A stretch of 64,000 nucleotides of DNA, taken from Psilocybe azurescens (taxonomy: Eukaryota > Basidiomycota > Agaricomycetes > Agaricales > Agrocybaceae). The stretch is taken from positions 1 through 64,000 of the forward strand of contig JAJIRX010001065.1 in NCBI GenBank assembly GCA_023853785.1, written 5' to 3'. Both the position numbers and the translations under genes were made by a program. Position 1 is the first letter of the stretch. Each line of letters begins with the position of its first letter. A model generated the notes under the pieces. It was not told the origin of the DNA. It searched no databases and saw nothing but the letters and a program-made list of their open reading frames with translations. This document shows positions 10,843 to 22,900 of the stretch, in pieces.

Positions 10843-13690
10843 TTGCCCTTCATGACCATGCCCGACGACACCATCCAGCAGAACTCTGACGATCTCCACG
10901 ACGAAAAGTCCCCTATCGATGTATCAGAGAAAGCCTCCCATACGACCCACAGCTCCGTCGAGAATCTCTACCAAGATGACGGCTCATTGGAGCCAATTTA
11001 CTATGCGAAAACGTTGGTCCTCAACCGTGCGATCGAAGAGATAGGGATGGGGAAGTACCAGGTGCGTTGCGTTCAAGAGTTCAAATGCTTCATAATGCAT
11101 GAAGCATGAAGACCGGATGGAAAGCTAATCAATCTTCCGACATGTCGATTCACCGTTGCAGTACATGCTCTTCCTCGTATCAGGCTTTGGGTGGTTCGCG
11201 TAAGCATCATTATCCTTCTTCAAACCCAATCTCCAAAATTCACTGACACAAATAATAAATTCAATCATGCAGAGATAGCGTATGGCCCGTACGTCCAAAC
11301 CCATCCATCTCGAGAGTCAAGACTCACACGTTCTATCTACCATTCTAAATTTAAAACATACCCCGATAAAACAACCAGCTGATAACAGGGCTCATCCTCA
11401 CCCCAGTCGTCGACGAGTTCGGATTCACACCCCCATTCCTCAGTCTCGCGGCGAACGCAGGCCTTCTGGTCGGGGCCGTGTTCTGGGGCCTGGGTTGCGA
11501 TATCTGGGGAAGACGGTGCGTCGTTCACTCCAGACTTAAACTTTAAATCCATTACACGTCCACGTCTTTGTTTCTGTCTTCTCCACGTACTGCATACTAC
11601 GTACTTATCCGGATCGTATGCTATGCAATTACTTACAGATGGTGCTTTAACATCACGTTATTCCTCGCTGGGGTATTCGGTCTCGCCGCTGGAGGGTCGT
11701 CGAATTTTATCACGTTAGCATCTTTGCTCGCCGTCATGGGCGTCGGCGTTGGAGGTAAGTAGCAAAATTTAACCTGGCAAATCCTCATGCACACGACGCA
11801 AACTGCGATCCCAAATACTGTACTAATATGAACCTATCTTTCTAGGAAACCTTCCCATAGATTCAGCAGTCTTCCTAGGTCAGCAACCAATGCGATATTA
11901 ATACTCCAAGACTTTATTTTTGCAATTCCAAGTCTCTAACCAATCAAATACTCTATCTAGATTTCGTCCCAGCCTCCCGCCAATACCTCCTCACATTCAT
12001 GTCCATATTCTGGTGCCTCGGCCAGCTCCTAGTCAACCTCGTACGTCCTGCTCTTCCGTCTCTTTCCCTTCCCCGATATTTAATCACAGCAAAGACTAAC
12101 TAACGCACGCCTACCTGCCCACACAGCTCGCCTGGCCCCTAATCGCCAACTTCTCCTGCCCCGTCGCCTCCCCCCTCCTCCCCCCCAGCCCTGCGCACGC
12201 TCCGACAACATGGGCTGGCGCTACCTTCTCTTCCTCCTCGGCGGGATAACCCTCCTCCTTTGGGGCGCCCGATTCTTCCTCTTCGACCTCGCCGAGAGCC
12301 CGCGCTATCTAATAGGCAAAGGCCGCGACGCAGAGGCGGTGTCCATCATCCACCGCATCGCGGCGTATAATCGCACCACGTCCTCGTTGACCATTGAACA
12401 GCTTACATCTATCGGTGCTTATTCTGACGAGAAAAATGAAAAGAGCACTAGTGGAGGGGGAGGAGGAGGAAAAGTGTGGTCTTTGACCCGCACGTCGGAC
12501 TTCACGTTGGATCATGTCAAATCGCTATTCCGCACAAGGAAAATCGCGTATTCTACTTCTCTTCTGATATCAGTGTGGGGTGCGTAGATCCAATACATTC
12601 CCGGTTCAGATCTAACCAAATGGTATCAATAATGAAAATATAGGCATAATCGGCCTCGCTTCCACGCTGTACAACAACTTCCTATCATTCCTGTAAATCT
12701 TTCTTTCTCGTATCCCATAAATATCACACTAAACCAAACCTCCCAAAAGATTGAACAGCAAAGGCGCACACTTCGACGACGCGTCTCTCAACATCACATA
12801 CCGCAATGTAAGTAACCCAACCACTCTTTCATCCCCTCGCAATTTCCCTCTCTAAGCATAACCATACACTGACTTTTCCAAACCATCTCATACACACAGA
12901 CTTTTATCCTCAGCGTCGTAGGGATACCCGCCGCATTCTTCGCAACATGGCTAGTCGAGATCCCCCAACTCGGACGACGAGGCGCGCTCGCTACATCTGC
13001 AGGTACGCATGGGTCCCCCAAATCTTTACTATCAGCTCTCCTCTAATCGACACTCATCCTTTGACTGCTTCACATTCACTCGCCCCTTCTGAATCCACCC
13101 TCATCCTTCGCTCATTATCTCACCCTATAAAAATCCACAGCCCTCACAGGCGCATTCCTATTCGCGACCACCACCGCGCGGACCTCAAACGCCCTCCTGG
13201 GGTGGAACTGCGGATATTCTTTCTTCAGCAACGTAAGTGTCCAGCTTCTCTCGAATCTACACCCAATCGCCAAAACATTAAATCTAAAAACAACCCTAAA
13301 CCTAAAAACGAAACGAGATCTAAACTTAACGTGAACCTATACCTGATACTGATAACTTTGAATAGGTCATGTACGGCATCCTATACGCTATCTCTCCGGA
13401 GATCTTCCCCGCCAAAGATAGAGGGACAGGCAATGGGCTGACAGCAGCTGCGACCCGCGTTTTCGGGCTCATCGTAAGTCCTTCCATCCTTCTTCTTTTC
13501 CTTCCCAAATCCCCTGCCGTATTGCATACTACTTAATTAACGATGCATGTCTTACTAGGCACCCATCATCGCACTCTACGCTGATATAACGACATCCGTC
13601 CCTGTATACATCTCAGGAGCACTCATCATCTTCGCGGGAGGACTAGCGCTATTGCTGCCTTACGAACCTAGAGGGAAAGCCTCCATGTAG
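10843..13690 (+). CDS. MFS transporter, SV2/sugar-transporter-like
   Basis: Integral membrane carrier of the major facilitator superfamily; the substrate cannot be read from sequence. A hydrophilic N-terminus (about 70 residues) is followed by MGKYQYMLFLVSGFGWFADS (TM1), the A-loop GCDIWGRR between TM2 and TM3, and then the motif GVGVGGNLPIDSAVFLDFVP, typical of fungal SV2-like carriers. ESPRYLIGKGRD follows TM6, then a cytosolic loop with a poly-Gly tract, and the last helices end in LLPYEPRGKASM with a stop at 13688-13690. The gene is cut by about a dozen introns of 50-90 nt, several with very short exons between them. A frame change at the C7 run 12180-12186, just before DNMGWRYLLF, is probably an indel artefact. 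Start could also be the ATG at 10852. Confidence 0.82.
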
Positions 13691-14205
13691 GAAATAGACG
13701 TCGAAGGTCGAGGCATACATCAGCCAAACTTTCATGTTTAATCCTGATAAGAGCGTGGTACCATTAGACCTAACAGATTTGAGAACATACTCATAATTCG
13801 ACATGAGAAAAGCATGATGATACATAGGACGACTACGTAAATAATGGATCAAACGTGTATAACATTGAAGAAACGAAGATGTCGGAATTAAAAAGCCGTT
13901 TGTGAGACGTCCAGTGCTAGATACAATGTTACTGTAGACTGTACAAATGTACGTACCGCGTGGAGTATGATGATCAGCCTTCCGTCATGTCATCGATAAA
14001 ATAATATAGAGAACAGCCTAAGGAAACTCATGTAGCCCCAGGGAGCGGTACTTGGAGTTGGTTATTCTTCTCAGCGAGCTTATCCCTCCAGGAAAGCTCC
14101 CAACGTCAAATTTATCTTGTCCAATTGGGTCTCCTAAACATTGTTTTTCTACAAAATGGTGGACATCAAATCAGTCGGTACAAGAAACGAGGGCGAAACA
14201 GTCAG
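13691..14205. other. Intergenic, convergent 3' ends
   Basis: Spacer between the stops of the MFS gene (+) and the Crinkler kinase (-). Nothing coding supported. Confidence 0.4.
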
Positions 14206-16185
14206 CTAATCATTTGATTCGCAAACCGCCTTCAGTTGCTCCAATTGCCATAAATCATGGTTTTTGTGCATAAGACCGTAAGGTATAACATCCTCTGCCC
14301 AGACACTGCTAGGATTGAGCGTGACCGGATATCTGCTTTTTTATCCGTGCCGGCCCAATCAAAGTCAACAATAACCGCCTTACTCTCAGATGCGACGTAA
14401 AGAATGTTGTTGGTCCGTAAGTCCCCAAAGACGATATCTTCCTTGTGAAGCAGATTTATTGCCTGCTCGACCTGCTTTGCGACGATCGCAGGAACGGGGG
14501 TCTTGTACACTTTGAGCTGCCAAATCGACTTCCAGGCCACACGGTCCATAACGATCATATATAGATCGCCAACGACCCGCCCACAGAAATGTAGTGTCGG
14601 AGCAAATCCAGCTTCTGCAAGGATGCGATGCGCTGCTTCGTTGTAACGCGCGGTAAATTTGACGATAACCTCCTTACTAGTACCGTCGCCAAGGGCGAGG
14701 CTAGCGATGTACATGGCTGTGCATACATTCCCCAGGTCAAGAGCTGAGGTAGGTTGACCATCTCTCGTTAGGAGCTGCCGGTAGGTAAGTTTGGGCAGTT
14801 TCTGTGAAGAATCGATGGCTGTCGGACTCGGATACAAACAAGAGAGCTTGGGAGGCTCCAATTTGATGACTCCGTCGTAATAATCTTTGAGATTCTCCCG
14901 ACACCGTGACAAGGCCTTAAAGACACGGGCCAGGCGGATACTGCTCTCGGAGGCATGAAACCCCAAGGTAAGTTCGAGGGTGAGTAACTTGGTCACGTAG
15001 ACCGGTCCTACACAAACTGCGACGGAGATTTCGAGGCGATTCGCAGTGACACCAATGAGGACAGCAGGGAAATTACAGTGAAGCCTGAATTTCTTGTACT
15101 GTAAAATTCAAACAAGTTAAGTTACGGGATTCAAAACAGTGAATTGAATGACGTAGAACCTCATCTCGGGAAATTATTTTGCTATAATCAATAACAGCTT
15201 GACAAGTAGCATCCCCACCAAGGCCCCACGTGTCCTTCAGCTCCAAGAAGATTAGAAACAGGATCTTTCCCCAGCTAGCATTACCAGTTGGTTTCCAATT
15301 GCCTGCCTCACCGATCATATTATCGACTAGCATTTTGATCTCATTCTGACGGCTGGCCTCATCCTTGTAAAATCTGACCGCACATTGGATGTACTTGAAA
15401 GCACGCTCGACATCTGCACGGTCGACTAGGACCTGCTGAAGATCGTCGAGATCTTGCTGCAAGATGGCGAGGGCCGGGTTGAAAATCACGGCGGGGGCTC
15501 CGCCAGGCCGACCCAGGTGAATTTTAGGATAGTCGGAGGACTTGGGGTCTAATATCTCAGCCAGTTTGTGGGAAGAAGATATTACATCCGATGGCAAAGA
15601 AGAAAGAGACAAGCGATCTAGACTCTTGTGAAGAGCTGGGACATAAATGAGAAAGGTATGATCCTAGAAGATCTCCACACAATGCGCACCTTTCCTGATG
15701 TGGCTGTTATACACGTTATATGGATCATCCAGACCTTTAATTATTTCCAGAACTGACATGAAATCAGCAAGACAGAATTGAAAGATTGGATAGGCCATAC
15801 CTTCCGCATCAGCAACGATAATATCTAGCCTGTCCTTTCCGTGAGGGCCGTTGGGAAAGATATCTGAAAGGGTTTTCGCTTCATCGAGCTGACTATCGGC
15901 TGGTTGGTTGTGAAGCCACTGAAGACTTCGCAGCTGCCGGGTCTCTTTGGGATCGAGGGAACATCCGCCTGCTGCAGGTTAATCGGGTGGTTACCGGAGA
16001 GAGAATAAGTTTACCTTGAAAAGGCGGAGGTCATCAATTTTAACATCTGTCCGACCGCGTGAGTGGAGTGCTCCTAAAATCGCATTCGATAGTTCTATGA
16101 CAAATTCATCGCGATGTATTTTAATGGGAATGAAAAGAGGGTTTTCGGCAGGAAAGTAACAAGTGAATCTGGTTGTGGTTGACAT
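14206..16185 (-). CDS. Crinkler-type protein with C-terminal kinase-like domain
   Basis: Modular protein: an N-terminal Crinkler (CRN, ubiquitin-like) domain (16185 to about 15790, ending in a LxxxFP then IIVADAE stretch), a middle region with LELKDTWGLGGDATCQAVID, and a protein-kinase-like domain. Kinase marks: GDLRTNN catalytic loop (Asp of HxD type, about 14430) and VDFDWAGT in place of DFG (about 14350). In basidiomycetes such CRN-kinase genes form variable families of unknown function; oomycete relatives are host-directed effectors. Introns split all parts. The C-terminal reading changes frame at the T6 run 14337-14342; after it the family-typical tail (RYPVTLNP..WAEDV) ends at 14206. 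The CRN exon 2 also lacks one base compared with its tandem copy at 16220-16652. Whether these are errors or real damage cannot be decided here. Confidence 0.75.
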
Positions 16186-16672
16186 CGCGATTCGTTGGTG
16201 TGGAGGGAGCAGGTGGGTTAGAACTGACACGAAATCAGCAAGACAGAATTGAAAGATTGGATAGAGTATACCTTCCGCATCAGCAACGATAATATCTACC
16301 TGGCCCTCTTCGTGAGGGCCGTTGGGAAAAGACATCTGAAAGGGTTTTCATTTCACCGAGCCGACTATCGGCTGGTCGGTTGTGAAGCCACTGAAGGCTA
16401 CGCGACTGCAGTGTATCTTCGGGTTCGAAGGGAACATCCGCCTGCTGCGGGTTAATCGGGTGATTACCAGAGAGAGAACAAGTTTACCTTGAAAAGACGG
16501 AGGTCATCAATTTTAACATCTGTCCGACCGCGTGAGTGGAGATCTACTATGATCTCCTTCGATAGTTCCTGCACAAAATCATCGCAATGTATGTTAATGG
16601 GGATGAAAAGAGGGTTTTCAGCAGGAAAGTAACAAGCGAATGTGGTTAACATCGCGATTCGTTGGTGTGGAG
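15749..16672 (-). repeat. Tandem duplication of the Crinkler N-terminal module
   Basis: About 455 bp at 15749-16205 is repeated at 16220-16672 (offset about 470 bp). It includes exon 1, intron 1, exon 2 and part of intron 2 of the CRN gene. Both copies contain RGRTDVKIDDLRLFK and SLQWLHN. Confidence 0.88.
16220..16652 (-). pseudogene. Second copy of Crinkler N-terminal exons
   Basis: Exon 1 starts with an ATG at 16652 (YFPAENPLFIPINIHCDDFV) and exon 2 follows after a short intron. The copy has one extra T relative to the downstream copy in the TTTTCCC stretch near 16325-16332, which shifts its frame before the domain's last strand. It sits directly upstream of the complete gene, so transcripts could start here and splice into the downstream module, or the copy may be dead. 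Confidence 0.65.
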
Positions 16673-16684
16673 ATTAGGGTGGTT

Positions 16685-17086
16685 GTAGTGTTGCGAGAAA
16701 TATTCCCCGGACCTGCTTCACCGGGAAATTTTGCTAGCGCTTGCCGGAGGCCGAAATTTGCTCTGTAAAATAGGGTTAATTTGCAGCTGAGGGGCCCAGG
16801 CTAATGAAATTCCAAATGTGTAAATAAATTATGTATTGATTTTGCGTGATATGCTCCTAAAGCTGTCTGTGTCTTTTTTAAGTCCAATAGGGTCTATTAA
16901 TATATAATTGGCTTATTTCATTCAAAGTATGCATGGGCATTGAGCTCAGTATTCGACAGTTCCGTACCCCTACCCACTAGGCTAATTTTCCCTATTTTGC
17001 ACCTCAAATTTATCATCCTGCCCGGACTGGCAAATTAGCAGCTAATTTGCAGGTGCAATTTCGCGCGCCTATTTCCCACAACACTA
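16685..17086. mobile_element. MITE with TA target duplication
   Basis: 402-bp non-coding element. Its ends are imperfect inverted repeats: left TAGTGTTGCGAGAAATA from 16685, right TATTTCCCACAACACTA ending at 17086 (15 of 17 positions pair). The outermost TA on both sides fits a Tc1/mariner-type TA duplication. Sub-terminal blocks (aaaataggg, gcagctaattt-like) are also partly inverted. It contains no ORF and lies exactly between the two head-to-head Crinkler loci. Confidence 0.68.
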
Positions 17087-17089
17087 GGG

Positions 17090-18353
17090 TTGGAGAGAAA
17101 AGCATGTTTATTTATGTTTCGGGACTCGGGCCATAGTTTACTATATCAGCTTTTCCACGCCCATGTAAGCCTCCTCGCCCTTCTTTCCATATGTCGTGTG
17201 TTGTTTCTGAACCGTTGTAGAGTAATAGCCCCAAAACCGCTCACAGTAGATATTGCATTAGAAGATGAATGGAAAACATCCGTAGACAATTTCAAAACCC
17301 ACTTTACACAGGTTCCTCTTCCTAGGCCCTTCTCCCGCATGGTCAAATTGGGCAATGACGAACTTGTTCATTTAGTTGTCACGATTCCAGATGAAGGATC
17401 AGTGGTCAGGCAGAGCGACATTGATGTAGTCCCAAAACTGAGAGAGTTTAAACATATGTCCAACCCATTATGCTTGAGCGTCCCTCATACCAGCTATTAG
17501 GTTATAACAAGACTGTGCTAACTTGAGGAATGGCACCTGCACAGGAGCCAAACCGATTAGATATCTTGGAATCCAAGGCGACGACGTCCAGGCTATATAT
17601 GATAGCCAAAGGTCTCCAATGGGACTCATTTCTACAGTCGATCCCCTCATACAGATATTTCACCCAATATTCGATGAATTTATTCATTTCATCAACAAAC
17701 TGTATGTTCAGCCAACGATCGATGGTCTCAAACTTGTCCAAGAGTTCACGTACTTTGCATCGGACGTTGCTCAGATGGAGGATTGGCACAACAGAGACAT
17801 TGCAGGACTATGTAAGTGCCTGGCCATATTCTGCAGGCCGAAGTTCATGAAGAGCCAAACCTTGATGGGACCAAGTCTGATCGCATTATCACACTGCAGA
17901 TAGACGACGCTCATATTGCGCCCTTGATTCTTAAGCTGAAGCAAGAACTCGGCAAAGGCGACAGTGACCCGACTACTCAAGTGGGTCTCAGCATGAGATG
18001 CTTTTGGAGTTGCAACCACGTCCTTCTCAGTACCTTGTCTTAATCTCCGCATAGAGAGAAGCCATCCGCGAGAAATGCTGCCCCCAACGTTCTTAGTCGG
18101 TGGAGGTGGCCCATGGTTAAGTGTTCTGAGCGGCGTATTCACGGACAAGTTTATTGTCCAACGCCTGACTGATATGAGGTGGATGGCGTTCTTATCTGAC
18201 ATTGACAGTTTGGGAACTCTCGCAGGATCCTGCCCATCACCAGTTTATCAACATGCTTCATGTTTGGGAGTAGCTTTCAAGTGGTGTCGTAAACGAGAAA
18301 GACAGTTTGTTACAAAAGGTCACGACGCGAACATTCAAATTTATGTTATATGA
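17090..18353 (+). pseudogene. Second Crinkler-type locus, truncated or decayed
   Basis: Pieces in order resemble the middle part of basidiomycete CRN proteins: a stretch ending in ELVHLVVTIPDEGS (17360-17400, like the last strand of a CRN domain); IFHPIFDEFIHFIN with VQPTIDGLKLVQEF (17655-17750); after an intron, LILKLKQELGKGDSDPTTQ (about 17920-17985); and PTFLVGGGGPWLSVLSGVFT with DKFIVQRLTD (18080-18175). The kinase catalytic loop expected downstream is absent before the frame ends at 18353, and several joins need frame changes. A real but shorter gene is possible. It is transcribed away from the 14206-16185 gene. Confidence 0.55.
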
Positions 18354-18931
18354 GCTGAGGCTTCTGCGCACTGCGGGCTGCGTCTGCGAGCTTTGAACGT
18401 CCCTAATGCATGTATTGGAGTAGAAATTGGACAAAACGATCAGGCAATGAAAAGTGAAAAGTAGGATAGCGGTAAGCTTGAGGGAAGACATTCGATAAAC
18501 GACGAGTATAGAAACGAGACAATCCGAATATGTAAGGCAGAGAGAAGACAATAATTCAGGGTAGTGGTCGACGATAGTGCTGGGAAGAAGCATGAGAACC
18601 GGTGAGTGAAAGAAAAAAGGAGAACGGATAAAGAAGTGAAGAGAGGAAGAGAGATAACAGGGTGTGACGTGATGAGATAGAGTTTAATTTAAGGCGAGAA
18701 CAAGGGTATTAAAAGAATAGCTAGGTGTGTAATGAAAAGGGACGAGGGAAAAAACATAACTTGGCACGTAACCAGATCTGGAAAAGAGAAGAGAAGAGAG
18801 AGCGAGGGAAAGAAAATCCGAGTAACAGAAATCAGAATCAGAAAAAAAAACATAAAGAGAACTAAAAAAGTAGAAGTAAAAGTAGAAAAAGAAATAGAAA
18901 GAAAGACATAGAATGGAAGCGTTTTCCACCT
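18354..18931. other. Intergenic with purine-rich tract
   Basis: From about 18600 to 18915 the plus strand is almost only A and G (gaagagaagagagagcgagg and similar). The minus-strand ORF here is only its translation (F/Y/S-rich) and is not a gene. It probably represents 3' flank of the Myb gene. Confidence 0.5.
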
Positions 18932-19915
18932 TCAGGCCGAGCTAAGCCACACCCCATCCCAGCTCGCCCTCTTCCTCTTATTATCATTGCGCAACATCAA
19001 ATCCTGCGGGCACACAGCGCTCTGGCTCTGGCCCCTATGATGGCTCATCGACCTCCCAAGCGCCCCATTTCCCGACCTCGTCTGGGGCGGTTTCCGAGTC
19101 CGCGTCGTCGTCGTCGTTGTGCCATCCTTACTAGACCCCCACCCCTTTGCGCAGGACAGCCGCACCATCATCGCCATCATGACCATGATCATCAACGCCA
19201 ACGCCAACGACCCCAAGCGCACTGAGCTCCCCATTCACAGTAGACACCGTCTGCGATGGCGCCACGAACCTTTCAGGAATCGGTGTCTTTTCCCTCCCAG
19301 CGCCTGACCCCGCCCCCGACGTCCGCTGTCGGATCGTGCCCACAGGCGACGGGTTGAACCCCCTCAACGACAACCCCAGACTCATATTACCACTTCCACT
19401 CGCATTCCCACCCCAACTTCCAAAGCCGCCACCGCCACCGCCACCCAACAACGAGGACGACGACGACACAGCTGACTGCGCCAGATCCAGCGCCAAGCCC
19501 TGCCTCGCCTCCGAATAGTCCTCCAGCGTCACATCCAGCCCGCCGCCCAACCCACCATGCTGGAAATGCGGATGGTGGTGGTGGTTATGATGGTGGTGAT
19601 TCAGCGCCCCGTGCCCATGGTGCCCGGGCCCATGCACGTAGTACGTGTGCAGGTCCAGGAAGGACAGGTTATACGAGTCGCCGGAGGAGGGGAACACGTT
19701 CCGCCAGAGGTCGCTGTTCAGAGTGTGCTCGCTCATGTCGTTGTGCTCGTTCATGTGGCCCATGCCGATGCCGTGGCCATGGCCATGGGGGTCGGAGGAA
19801 GAGGAGGAAGAAGGGTCGGACGACGACGGCGGGAGCGTGGAGGGCGACGTTGGCGAGAGGAGGAGGTTACTGGGATACACCGAGCCAGAACTCTGCTGAT
19901 GCTGATGCTGATGCT

Positions 19916-19947
<32 letters not shown>

Positions 19948-22900
19948 TGGGCGCTGTTACTCTGCTGAGGCTGATGGCGCAAAATCGGCGACATAGGCGG
20001 GTGCAGCGAGCCCGTGCTATTACTCAGCCTCATCGTCTCCGACGCCTTATTATGCCTACTACGATGTCCACCCAGCGCATGCTCCAGCGCATGGCCGTTG
20101 CCATTCCCATTCCCATTCCCATTCCCACTAACAGGCGACGAGAGATGCGGGTTGAAGAACGAATGCAGCGTCGCCGCCTGCTGCTGCTGCCAGTCCAGCC
20201 CATGCGCGTGCATGCTATGCAGGCCCACATCGTCCATCGACATCGGGATCCCGCCGCTCGGAAACACCTCATTCCGCGCCTCCGACGGCGGGACGGAGAT
20301 AGACCGCGCATGATGCCCGCCCCCGCCCCCGCCCCCGCCTCCTCCTCCAGGACCCGCACCACCGCCACCTATACTCGACCCCCAACTCGGGCTGTGGTCG
20401 AAACTGTGATGCATCATCATCATCGGCCCAGACGCGCGCCGGAGCGGGCGCGGCTGCGTCAGCACTGGTGTCGCAGGCGGCGTCGCATGCAGCTCGTTCA
20501 TATCCACCAGGTCGTCCAGCCCGAACGAGTCCGAGTTGAGCGACGAGTCCAGGTCCAGGTCCAGATCCAGGTCCGCGGAGCCTTCCTCCTCCTCCTCTTG
20601 CTGCTGCTGCTGCTGTTGACGCTGCTGTTGATGTTGATGGTGCGTTTTCTGCGGCGAGTGCGTAATTCCAAAGGCCATAACCATCATATCATCATCATTG
20701 CCATTACCATCGCCTCCTCCACCGCCTCCATCCCGCGTCCCGTCGTCCATCGCATCGTTCCCATTCCCCGAAGCAGTCGACGCGCCCGAGCTCGAATCCA
20801 CCCTATCATTCAACGAGATGCCCGTCAGCCCCAGCTCATCGATCGCCCCCGCATGCCCATGCCCATGCAGCTGCATCGGGTGCACACCCTCGTTCTCCGG
20901 GATGCCCTCCAAGCCCAAGCCCAGGATCTCGCCATTCGGGCCTCCTCCACCGCCTCCCTCCTCCTGCACCTCCTGCACCACCACCACGGCCGCCTCCACC
21001 TCCATAGACGCTGGACAGCGACGACAGCGGGAGGAACGACGCCGCGAACGAGTTCATGCGCGCGCCGCCCGAGATGAGGTCGCCCGCGATCTGCGAGTGG
21101 TACCCTTCCCCCCGCCCCTCCGCCCGCCCCCGCGCCGCCCCCGCTCCCAAACCCAAACCCAAACCCAAACTCGTCCGAAAACGCCGTGTGCCCCGCGTCC
21201 CCGTGCGCGTGCGCGTGCCCCGCCTCCGACGAGCCGCTCGCGCCCTCGGGCATGTACGGCGGCGGGAACAGGTCGTACCGGTCGAGCACGCCGTGGTTCA
21301 GGTGCGGGTGGAACGAGAAGGGCGACGCGGGCGAGAAGCTGCCGCCGCCGCCGCCGTGCGCGTCGAGGTACCCTGACGACGAGGTGCTGCCGCTGGTGCC
21401 GCCGCCGCTGGTGTCGAGCCGCGGGTTCGGGGAGAACCAGTCGTGCGTGCCCCACGCGCTCTTCCCGATCATGCCCATGTTGTTCCCCAACGTCGAGATA
21501 TCGTTCCGGCGGTGGATGAACGGCGACGACGCGCTGGACGCGCTGTTGCTCGCGCCCCCGTTGCCCCCGCCGCCGCCGCCCCCCATGTAAAAAGTCCGAC
21601 ACATGGCTCGACGTCGGCGACGCCGCTGCCGTCGACCACGCGGCGGTCGACGAGTGCGTGGGCGTGTTGAGCCCGGAGGACGACCACGGCGGCGTCTGCG
21701 CCTGCTGAGCCTGGGCCTGGGCCTGCGTCTCGGTCTCCATGTCCGCGTGCGTGTGGTTCGGCAGGAAGTCCGGGATGTTGAGCGGGTCCGCGGTGTCGAG
21801 CGCGGAGACGAGCGCGAGCTCCATCTCCAGCTCCATGTCCATTTCGGGCTCGAAATCGAGGCCGAGCTCCATCTCGTCGTCGTCGTCGAAGTAGTTGCTG
21901 TTATTGTTCTCTCGCGCTACTAGCGGTGCTGATGCCGCAGGTGCAGTCGTCGATGTCGACGACGCCGACGCCGACGAAGACAGCACAGGCGCACTAACCG
22001 ACGACCCCGCGGCGCCCTTCCCCGGCCTCCTTGACCCCGCCCTAAAATCATGGTTGCCGTCCACAAACACCGGCACCGGCGCGCGCGGCATCTTGAACAC
22101 CATCTCCCTTTTCACCCTCCTCGTCGTCGTCGGACTCCCACCCCCGCCGCCCCCGCCGCCTCCTCGTCCTCCTCCGCCTCGGCGGCGCTCTCGCTCTCCT
22201 CGTCCTCCGAGCACGCGGTGCTTTGCGGCACGCTCTTCGTCCCGCCGCGCAGGAGGCCCTGGCTCGTCGTGTGCGCGCGCCGCCGGCTCCGCACGGGCCC
22301 TGCTGTGGAGAGCGACATCGCGCCCGGCAGCTGGTCGTCCGCCGCGCGCATCATCACCATCGGCACCGTCGTCGTCCCCGCCGCCGCCGCCGTCTGCCCC
22401 CAGCCCCAGCACGCCACCCTCCGCACCCGCACCACCCTTCACCCCCTTCCCTTGCCCACCGCCGCCGCGCGTGGCTTGTACCCCGCCGCCTGATACAGCC
22501 CCGGGAATGCATTGCGGAAGCGGTCGCGCAGGTCCGTGCTCCTTCTTCCCTGCTCCTGGAACACGGGGTCCTTGACGATCGTCGCCCACGTCGTGCCGTG
22601 GCGCTCGTACCCGGCGCGCAGCGCGCGGTCCTCGGCCTCGGTGAAGGGGCGCCGCCGCTTGGAGCGCGTCTTCTCGAAGAGCGAGGTGCCGTCGGCGAAG
22701 GTCGAGCGGATCTTGGAGGAGAGGTGTGTGCGCGCGTTCGGGTAGTGCTTTTTGTAGGCGTCCGGGAAGTAGGTGCGGAATCTGTGGAGTTGTGGTTGGA
22801 TGTAGGAAGGATGCAGGGAGTAGGACTAGTTAGGGGAGAGTGCTAGCTTTAGGAATAAATAAATGCGTGCCTGTCTTTGAGATCGACCGCTGAGCGATCA

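Noticed and set aside
18684..18929. Minus ORF rich in F, Y and S
   Set aside because: Translation of the purine-rich tract; no start context or homology.
19557..21077. 506-codon plus-strand ORF opposite the Myb gene
   Set aside because: Its residues (long runs of L, R, V, H) are the mirror of GC-rich Gly/Gln/His codons on the other strand; no domain or start context.
21054..22589. 511-codon minus ORF as a separate gene
   Set aside because: It runs through several true frames of the Myb protein tail; only part (about 21600-22110) is the likely reading, so it is not an independent gene.
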